Positions 1 to 5,148 of a stretch of DNA of 12,728 nucleotides are shown here, in pieces. The position numbers were made by a program, and so were the translations under genes. A model generated the notes under the pieces. The model saw only the letters and a program-made list of their open reading frames with translations. It was not told the origin of the DNA and searched no databases. The DNA lies in NCBI GenBank assembly GCA_903913355.1, contig CAIWKU010000006.1:1-12728 (forward strand), written 5' to 3'. The stretch comes from an uncultured Bacteroidota bacterium (lineage in GTDB: Bacteria; Bacteroidota; Bacteroidia; Chitinophagales; Chitinophagaceae). Position 1 is the stretch's first letter; each line of letters opens with the position of its first letter.

Positions 1-410
<410 letters not shown>

Positions 411-456
411 TATTTTTTTTCTTGTAATTCATTAGCTTCCCAATATGTAACTTATT

Positions 457-486
457 TATCCGCCATAGCCTTGGCACAGGCGGATA
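457..486. repeat. Hairpin repeat in the 23S-5S spacer
   Basis: An 8-bp perfect inverted repeat (tatccgcc at 457-464, ggcggata at 479-486) encloses a 14-base loop. It sits in the spacer between 23S and 5S rRNA, so it is transcribed with the operon and could be part of a processing stem. The ccgcc...ggcgg core resembles the hairpin at 3071-3085, and similar GC-rich elements are, as I recall, dispersed between genes in many Bacteroidota. A dispersed repeat is therefore the likelier reading. Confidence 0.6.
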
Positions 487-495
487 TGAAGATCT

Positions 496-605
<110 letters not shown>

Positions 606-612
606 TTTATTC

Positions 613-645
613 AAACCCGATCAGTTTTACTGGTCGGGTTTTTTA
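613..645 (+). terminator. Intrinsic terminator of the rRNA operon
   Basis: An 11-bp stem (aacccgatcag at 614-624 with ctggtcgggtt at 630-640, one T-G wobble) closes a 5-base loop and is followed by a T run at 639-644. It begins eight bases after the 5S gene, as expected for the end of an rRNA operon. Confidence 0.92.
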
Positions 646-725
646 TTGCACTTAACCGTAGATTGATTTAATACCTTGCTGGAAGGCGAGGGAAAATAGT
701 ATGAAACCATTCAGTGAGAAATCTT

Positions 726-1613
726 TTAGGCCACCTCTTCTCCTGTTGAAGCCGCGAGTAATTTGAACCAATCTTCTTTTTCCAATCTGATAGACGCAGC
801 TGCTTTCGCCTGTAATAATCTTTCCAATTTTGTGGTTCCAATTACTGATTGAATGCCTGATGGATGTGTATGTAACCAGGCCAGTAATATTTCATTTAAA
901 CCAGTTTGATATTTTTCTGCGAGTTCACTTGCGGTAGCAGTGATACTTCTGTATCGTGGGTGACTATCATCGGTAAATAAGCCACCTCCCAAAGGAGCCC
1001 AGGCCATGGGGATAATACTATGTTTGATACAATTTTCCAAAGTGCCATCCGAAAATGCATTCAAGTGCATGATAGAAATCTCTACCTGGTTATAACTAAT
1101 GTTTGTATAGCTGGCCAGCAGATCAGCCTGGTGAGGAAGAAAATTTGAAATGCCAAACTCAAGTACTTTTCCCTCCTGTTTTAACTGTGTGATCGCTTCT
1201 GCAACTTCTGCAGGATTCATTAATGGATCCGGACGATGAATCAGTAATACATCAAGATAGTCTGTTCCAAAATTCTGTAAGGATCTGTCAACAGAAGCAA
1301 TGATATATTTTTTGGAAGTGTCATAGGATTTGATCCTGTTATCCGGTCGGTTAGGCGTAACCATTCGTATACCACATTTTGTGATCAGCTGTAACTTCTG
1401 CCGTAAAGAAGCAGATTCTTTTAATGCTTCCCCAAAACCAGATTCTGTTGTATAATCCCCATAAATATCTGCATGGTCAAAACTGCGAATATCATTTGCC
1501 AGACAGGCTTCTATCATGGCTCTGTATTGTGCAGTAGAGAAATTGGCCCCCCAAATTCCCCATCTCATGCATCCGGCAATTGGCGAATGAATTTTGGTTG
1601 TTTTCATACCCAA
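726..1613 (-). CDS. Aldo/keto reductase, YdhF-like oxidoreductase
   Basis: This is an NAD(P)H-dependent cytoplasmic oxidoreductase of the aldo/keto reductase (beta/alpha)8-barrel superfamily, closest in pattern to E. coli YdhF; the true substrate is unknown. The catalytic tetrad is visible: Asp46 and Tyr51 in FDHADIYGDY, Lys79 in ITKCGI and His126 in LLIHRPDPL. GISNF (about 154-158), NQVEIS and the C-terminal VIGTTKLERL, which belongs to the cofactor-binding region, also fit. The length (293-295 aa) is normal for the family. The longest frame starts with TTG at 1613, but ATG at 1607, two codons in, is the likelier start; no Shine-Dalgarno sequence is seen at either. The gene stands alone, 117 bases downstream of the RRM gene, which ends in its own terminator. 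No clear terminator was seen after its stop. Function is certain at family level only. Confidence 0.95.
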   Translation of the reverse strand: MGMKTTKIHSPIAGCMRWGIWGANFSTAQYRAMIEACLANDIRSFDHADIYGDYTTESGFGEALKESASLRQKLQLITKCGIRMVTPNRPDNRIKSYDTSKKYIIASVDRSLQNFGTDYLDVLLIHRPDPLMNPAEVAEAITQLKQEGKVLEFGISNFLPHQADLLASYTNISYNQVEISIMHLNAFSDGTLENCIKHSIIPMAWAPLGGGLFTDDSHPRYRSITATASELAEKYQTGLNEILLAWLHTHPSGIQSVIGTTKLERLLQAKAAASIRLEKEDWFKLLAASTGEEVA

Positions 1614-1626
1614 ATATAATTCATCA

Positions 1627-1652
1627 TAGCCCCATACTTAAGTATGGGGCTA
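1627..1652. repeat. Perfect 26-bp palindrome upstream of the aldo/keto reductase gene
   Basis: Bases 1627-1639 (tagccccatactt) and 1640-1652 are exact reverse complements with no spacer. The palindrome lies 14 bases upstream of the longest reading of the reductase gene, so it is in that gene's promoter or 5' leader. It could be a dimeric repressor site, an RNA hairpin or a small repeat; nothing here decides between them. Its right half is also the first copy of the 14-bp tandem repeat. Confidence 0.75.
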
Positions 1653-1684
1653 AAAATATGGGGCTAAAAATTTGGGGCAAAAAA
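1643..1684. repeat. Three tandem copies of a 14-bp unit
   Basis: The unit tatggggctaaaaa occurs at 1643-1656 and again, identically, at 1657-1670; a diverged third copy (tttggggcaaaaaa) fills 1671-1684. The array runs from inside the 26-bp palindrome to the T tract (minus strand) of the RRM gene's terminator. It looks like local duplication, possibly by slippage. Confidence 0.8.
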
Positions 1685-1707
1685 AAAGTCCGGCAAATGC
1701 CGGACTT
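1679..1707 (-). terminator. Intrinsic terminator of the RRM protein gene
   Basis: A 9-bp GC-rich stem (aagtccggc at 1686-1694 with gccggactt at 1699-1707, loop aaat) is followed, reading on the minus strand, by a run of nine T (1687-1679). It starts 23 bases after the stop of the RRM gene. It separates that gene from the aldo/keto reductase gene. Confidence 0.92.
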
Positions 1708-1730
1708 GAATAGTTTGGGTTGCTATTGGA

Positions 1731-2144
1731 TTAATACCTGTTGTATCCACCGCCACCACCGTTGCCACCACGATCGCGGTTGTATCCGCCACCGCCGCCG
1801 CTTCCGCCACGGCTTCCGCCGCCGCCACCGTAACCACCACGGCTTCCGCCGCCACCACCACCGAAGCTCTTCTTCTTGAAGCCGCCTCTTTCGCCTTCCG
1901 GACGTGGGGTAGATTCGTTAACAACAATCTTACGACCCAATACTTCAGTGTCGTGTAATGCTGCAATGGCAGCACGGGCTGCTTCATCATCAGCCATTTC
2001 AACGAAACCGAAACCTTTGCTACGGTCATTGTTGAATTTGTCGGTAACGATTTTGGCACTGGTTACTTCGCCAAACGGAGCAAACAGGTTTTGCATGTCT
2101 TCACTGGACATATTCCAGTTAAGATTTCCAACGTAAATGTTCAT
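1731..2144 (-). CDS. Glycine-rich RRM RNA-binding protein
   Basis: This is a small single-stranded-RNA-binding protein of the Bacteroidota Rbp type, comparable in layout to cyanobacterial Rbp and plant glycine-rich RNA-binding proteins, which often rise in the cold. One RRM fills residues 1-77: RNP2 is IYVGNL (3-8) and RNP1 is KGFGFVEM (43-50), with the aromatic residues Tyr4, Phe45 and Phe47 that stack on RNA bases. Residues 84-137 form a low-complexity tail of Gly runs broken by SRGG, RDRGG and YNR, ending in Tyr; such RGG-like tails add RNA affinity and tend to be disordered. The length (137 aa) is normal. The ATG at 2144 places RNP2 correctly at the N-terminus; it has only an A/T-rich leader, without a Shine-Dalgarno sequence. 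The gene is a single unit with its own terminator. The matching long frame 1664-2059 on the same strand is only the repetitive Gly codons read out of phase. A role in RNA folding or translation at low temperature is inference. Confidence 0.95.
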   Translation of the reverse strand: MNIYVGNLNWNMSSEDMQNLFAPFGEVTSAKIVTDKFNNDRSKGFGFVEMADDEAARAAIAALHDTEVLGRKIVVNESTPRPEGERGGFKKKSFGGGGGGSRGGYGGGGGSRGGSGGGGGYNRDRGGNGGGGGYNRY

Positions 2145-2512
2145 GTTCTAAAAAAATTAAATGATCAAAAACCAATGGTAAAAACAGTAACCAAAAACCC
2201 TGAAGCATTTACGTAAATAACCTTCTGGAATATGGAAAAACTGCCATTGGACTCCCGAAGATAGGGATTTTATGGATTTCCCATTTTTTTTTTACAATTC
2301 TGAAACCATTGATTTCAGGCGGTTTTGCTAGTAAATGATGTTTTCTGCGGTAGTTTGCGGGATTGGTATTCTAAGCTGGTAAAATCGGAGTTGATTTCGC
2401 TTTTTTCTTTCTATAAGCTCTTTTTACTGGGGTATTTTGCCGGAACTATCGGGAATAAAAATTCTTTACTAGCTTTTATCGAATGATTAGGGGTTTAGAA
2501 TCGATCAATGCA
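2145..2512. other. Long gap between rplI and the RRM gene, probably the RRM gene's promoter and leader
   Basis: No gene is supported in these 368 bases. Both flanking genes read on the minus strand, so the stretch should hold the RRM gene's promoter and perhaps a long 5' untranslated leader. Visible details are a run of ten T at 2284-2293 and a 6-bp hairpin (ctgaaa at 2300-2305, tttcag at 2313-2318). I searched for the Bacteroidota -7 motif TAnnTTTG on the minus strand and found no convincing match. The longest short frame starting at about 2231 on the + strand has ten codons and no supporting signal. Confidence 0.5.
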
Positions 2513-2540
2513 CAAAAAAGCCTGCTCAATTGAGCAGGCA
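2513..2540 (-). terminator. Intrinsic terminator of the rpsF-rpsR-rplI operon
   Basis: The 20-bp perfect palindrome gcctgctcaattgagcaggc (2520-2539) is followed on the minus strand by six T (2519-2514). It lies about 26 bases after the rplI stop and closes the ribosomal operon. On the + strand there is no T tract, so termination is expected only for minus-strand transcription. Confidence 0.92.
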
Positions 2541-2565
2541 TTTACAATGATCAGGCAATCGCTTT

Positions 2566-3012
2566 TTATTCAGCAACTACTTCAAACTCAATTTCAACGG
2601 TATTTCCGTTGCCGAAATCGATAGAGGCTTTATGTGTGCCCAGTTCTTTAACTTCATCAAGAATAGTAATTCTCTTACGGTCGATTTCATAACCTTTCTG
2701 GTCACGAATCGCACGGGTGATTTGTAAAGAAGTAACACTTCCGAATATTTTGCCGCTGGTACCGGTTTTGGCACCAATGGTTACCGGAGATGATTTCAAT
2801 ACTTCTATTACCTTATTCAGTTCAGCCAGCATCAATGCTTCTTTCTTGGCTTTTACTTTCAGGCGCTCTTCCTGTTGTTTTAAATTGGAAGCACTGGCTT
2901 CTACAGCAAGTTTACCAGGTATCAGGAAATTACGGGCATAGCCGTTCTTTACATTTACCAGTTCGTTGCGTCCGCCCAGGTTATCTACGTCTTGAATTAA
3001 AATGACTTGCAT
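2566..3012 (-). CDS. rplI: 50S ribosomal protein bL9
   Basis: bL9 is a structural protein of the large subunit that binds 23S rRNA at the base of the L1 stalk and helps reading-frame fidelity. The N-terminal RNA-binding domain carries the bL9 signature (GGRNELVNVKNGYARNFLIP, about residues 13-32, followed by GKLA). A long charged helix follows (about 42-75, rich in K, E and Q), and the C-terminal domain ends in EIEFEVVAE. The 148-aa length is normal. The ATG at 3012 gives the family's usual start MQVIL. It is the last gene of the operon, 94 bases after rpsR; that gap contains a hairpin repeat. A strong terminator follows. bL9 is often dispensable for growth in other bacteria. Confidence 0.98.
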   Translation of the reverse strand: MQVILIQDVDNLGGRNELVNVKNGYARNFLIPGKLAVEASASNLKQQEERLKVKAKKEALMLAELNKVIEVLKSSPVTIGAKTGTSGKIFGSVTSLQITRAIRDQKGYEIDRKRITILDEVKELGTHKASIDFGNGNTVEIEFEVVAE

Positions 3013-3070
3013 ATTTTATTTTTTAGTCCCAAGAGCCCAGTTTACAAGTAGTTGAAACCATAAACTGTCT

Positions 3071-3085
3071 CCCGCCTGTGGCGGG
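3071..3085. repeat. Hairpin repeat between rpsR and rplI
   Basis: A 6-bp GC-only stem, cccgcc (3071-3076) and ggcggg (3080-3085), encloses the loop tgt. It lies inside the rpsR-rplI spacer and would form a stable hairpin in the operon mRNA. No T tract follows on the minus strand, so it is not a standard terminator; it could protect the upstream mRNA from 3' decay. The core resembles the spacer hairpin at 457-486. Confidence 0.6.
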
Positions 3086-3106
3086 ATTAGGGAAGGTTAC
3101 TAATTT

Positions 3107-3370
3107 CTATTTCAATAAATCAGTTACATACGGTAACAAAGCCATTTGACGTGCTTTCTTAACTGCGTCCTGAACTTTACGCTGGTATTTCAATGAGTTT
3201 CCTGTTAAACGGCGAGGTAATAATTTACCCTGCTCGTTGATGAATTTTTTAAGGAAATCTACATCTTTATAGTCAACGTATTTAATGCCATATTTTTTGA
3301 AGCGACAGAATTTTTTCTTTGGCTTCTCCTGTTTGATGGCGGTCAGGTATTTGATTTCGTTCTTTGCCAT
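3107..3370 (-). CDS. rpsR: 30S ribosomal protein bS18
   Basis: bS18 is a small-subunit platform protein that binds 16S rRNA together with bS6. The family core is plain: FCRFKKYGIKYVDYKDVDFL, then KKFINEQGKLLPRRLTG, then the basic helix QRKVQDAVKKARQMALLPYV near the C-terminus. The 87-aa length is normal. The start ATG at 3370 lies two bases after the rpsF stop, so the two partners are translated from one message and probably coupled. The usual bacterial order rpsF-ssb/priB-rpsR-rplI is kept here without the ssb/priB gene, as in other Bacteroidota. Confidence 0.98.
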   Translation of the reverse strand: MAKNEIKYLTAIKQEKPKKKFCRFKKYGIKYVDYKDVDFLKKFINEQGKLLPRRLTGNSLKYQRKVQDAVKKARQMALLPYVTDLLK

Positions 3371-3372
3371 GA

Positions 3373-3732
3373 TTAAGCCTCCTGTTTTTCTTTATCCTGC
3401 ATTGCAAATCCGCCATTTCTTTTTACATAGTTGTACTCGACGGCGTATTTATCGAGACGGGTGATCATGTGGCGCATTACCTGTTCATCGCGCAATAACT
3501 GGATCTTCAGTTTTTCATTAAGATCTGACGGACCGGTGAATTCCAACAACCAGTAAATACCTGTTGTTTTTTTCTGGATTGGGTAAGCTAGTGATTTCAG
3601 ACCCCATGGGTTACTGTGCACAGATGCACCACCCAGTTCGGCGATCAGATCGGCATATTTTTTCTGAGAAGCTTTAAAATCTTCTTCAGAAAGAACCGGT
3701 GTGAAAATCACCATCAATTCGTAACTGTTCAT
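3373..3732 (-). CDS. rpsF: 30S ribosomal protein bS6
   Basis: bS6 is a ferredoxin-fold protein of the small-subunit platform that forms a heterodimer with bS18. The start YELMVIFTPVLSEE (residues 4-17), the central WGLKSLAYPIQKK and YWLLEF strands, and the LRDEQVMRHMITRL helix (about 80-93) are typical of the family. The 119-aa length is normal. The ATG at 3732 gives MNSYELM, the expected start. It is the first gene of the operon, with 198 bases upstream to the preceding minus-strand gene. That space holds a leader hairpin (3800-3817). In other bacteria the bS6:bS18 complex binds the rpsF leader and represses the operon; whether this leader carries that motif was not established. Confidence 0.98.
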   Translation of the reverse strand: MNSYELMVIFTPVLSEEDFKASQKKYADLIAELGGASVHSNPWGLKSLAYPIQKKTTGIYWLLEFTGPSDLNEKLKIQLLRDEQVMRHMITRLDKYAVEYNYVKRNGGFAMQDKEKQEA

Positions 3733-3799
3733 TACCTGAATTTTTAGGTTTTAAATTTGGTTTATCCCATTGGACATCCCCTGGTATTTACTAAGGGAG

Positions 3800-3817
3800 A
3801 ATCTGCCAAAACAGATT
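3800..3817 (-). promoter_or_regulatory. Candidate leader hairpin of the rpsF operon
   Basis: Reading on the minus strand, aatctg (3817-3812) pairs with cagatt (3805-3800) around a loop ttttgg, 67 bases upstream of the rpsF start. A run of seven C on the minus strand (3818-3824 region) precedes it. A stem in the rpsF leader is what one would expect for autoregulation by bS6:bS18, but I could not match the known consensus by eye, and the hairpin may be chance. Confidence 0.3.
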
Positions 3818-3930
3818 TGGGGGGGCGAAGGTAACTAATAATTAGCGATTTCACTCAGCTAATTGCCTGATTTTACTGGGTTTTTCAGAGAAAATTCGCT
3901 GTCAGAGCGGATTTTTGGCCCATCAGGCCA

Positions 3931-4974
3931 TCACTTTATATTTTTAAGTAATACCAGAAAGGTAGGGAAATGGTCACTATAACCGCCCCGGTACGTATTT
4001 CCATCCCAGGTGCGCATGGGATAACCCTGGTATCGACCTGCATTTTCCTTCATAAATGGCTGACTGAATATATATTGCTGATAATAAAATAACCCTTTTT
4101 GTTCGGGGTGTAACCAGGATTCGGATAGGATAATCTGATCGAAAAGACCCCAGCTATCTCTGTTGGCAAGTGTACCCATACCTTTTCGATAGGGTTCGGC
4201 CCATGGATTGAACAGATCACCGGCATTGAGTGAAGATCTGTTTGCTTTGGCACCAAGCGCTTTGGTAATGCTTGGGCTATCCGGATCGTCATTCAAATCG
4301 CCCATAACAATAATCTTTGCCCTGGGTTCATTTGCTGTAATCATTCGGATATGGTTTCGGCATACAAGGGCTGCCGCTGCTCTTGCGGGCGAACTTCTTT
4401 CTTCGCCACCTCTTCGGCTGGGCCAGTGGTTTACATAGATATGGATGGTTTCACTATCCAGTTGGCCTTTTACATATAAAATATCACGGGTAAAAAAGGC
4501 TTCTTTACTTTTTCCGGGTAGCGCTACAAATAATTTCTCCGCTTTTTCGGGGATAAAATATTTTGGATGATAGAGTAAAGCCACATCAATACCGCGTGCA
4601 TCTTTCGAGTCAAAATGAATAATCTGGTAATTTCTTTTTTTTAATAATGGGTGCTGAACAAGATCTGCGAGCACGGTGTCATTTTCTATTTCTGCAACAC
4701 CTAATAATGCCGGACCCGTAGTAGGTGAAAAATCGGTACCTATCTTGCTGATTACAGTGGCCAGTTTGGAAAGCTTATCCCAATAAATAATGCTGTTGTA
4801 TTGCTTAACACCTGTAGGAGTAAAATCATCATCATTTACCAGCGGGTTATCAATTGTATCGTATAGATTCTCCAGGTTATAAAATGCAACCACACATACA
4901 CTTGCATGTTTTACTTGTGTGAATACCGTTTGACAGGTACATACCATGATGAGAAGAGTAATGCATTTCAACAT
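3931..4974 (-). CDS. Secreted endonuclease/exonuclease/phosphatase (EEP) family protein
   Basis: This is a metal-dependent phosphodiesterase of the EEP fold (DNase I, exonuclease III and related phosphatases), predicted to act in the periplasm or outside the cell. An N-terminal signal peptide is visible (about residues 1-20, hydrophobic LLIMVCTC then TVFTQ). The family motifs appear in order: FYNLENLYD (31-39, catalytic Asn33), GVAEIEN (92-98, Glu95 as the likely metal ligand), RGIDVALLY (127-135), NHWPSRRGG (182-190, catalytic His183), GDLNDDP (225-231, Asp226 and Asn228) and the terminal SDHFP (333-337, catalytic Asp-His pair). All key residues are present, so it should be active. The 347-aa length is normal for the secreted Bacteroidota group. 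It is transcribed away from the TonB receptor/DUF5689 pair across a shared 174-bp region, which suggests joint function. Nuclease activity is likely but a phosphoester or lipid phosphatase is also possible. Confidence 0.93.
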   Translation of the reverse strand: MLKCITLLIMVCTCQTVFTQVKHASVCVVAFYNLENLYDTIDNPLVNDDDFTPTGVKQYNSIIYWDKLSKLATVISKIGTDFSPTTGPALLGVAEIENDTVLADLVQHPLLKKRNYQIIHFDSKDARGIDVALLYHPKYFIPEKAEKLFVALPGKSKEAFFTRDILYVKGQLDSETIHIYVNHWPSRRGGEERSSPARAAAALVCRNHIRMITANEPRAKIIVMGDLNDDPDSPSITKALGAKANRSSLNAGDLFNPWAEPYRKGMGTLANRDSWGLFDQIILSESWLHPEQKGLFYYQQYIFSQPFMKENAGRYQGYPMRTWDGNTYRGGYSDHFPTFLVLLKNIK

Positions 4975-5007
4975 ACCATGTAAAAATATTCATCTCTGGA
5001 TTTCTTG

Positions 5008-5043
5008 ATAGCGTATTTACCGCAATTGCGGTAAATACGCTAT
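5008..5043. promoter_or_regulatory. Perfect 36-bp palindrome in the divergent promoter region
   Basis: The half site atagcgtatttaccgcaa (5008-5025) is followed at once by its exact reverse complement (5026-5043), with no mismatch and no spacer. It lies 33 bases upstream of the EEP gene and 105 bases upstream of the receptor gene, which read away from each other, so it is not placed like a terminator. It could be a dimeric regulator's operator controlling both directions, a cruciform or mRNA hairpin, or a small dispersed repeat. The symmetry is certain; the function is inference. Confidence 0.6.
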
Positions 5044-5148
5044 GTGTGAATCTGTCTGCAAGCTATTTTTATATCCTGTTTGTTCCTCGCTGTTCCTGCT
5101 CATTCTATCAGAATAATTTTTTAACCCGCTCAATAATATATAAACAGT

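Noticed and set aside
1664..2059. 131-codon frame on the minus strand with runs of Ala and Val
   Set aside because: It is the RRM gene's repetitive Gly codons read in another phase; the RRM frame has clear RNP1 and RNP2 motifs.
3916..3930. Small inverted repeat tggcc-catca-ggcca just after the EEP stop, considered as its terminator
   Set aside because: The stem has five base pairs and no T tract follows on the minus strand.
4940..4960. Possible lipobox around Cys12/Cys14 of the EEP protein
   Set aside because: The residues before either Cys (MV and CT) do not fit the small residue required at -1 together with the -3 position; an ordinary signal peptide fits better.
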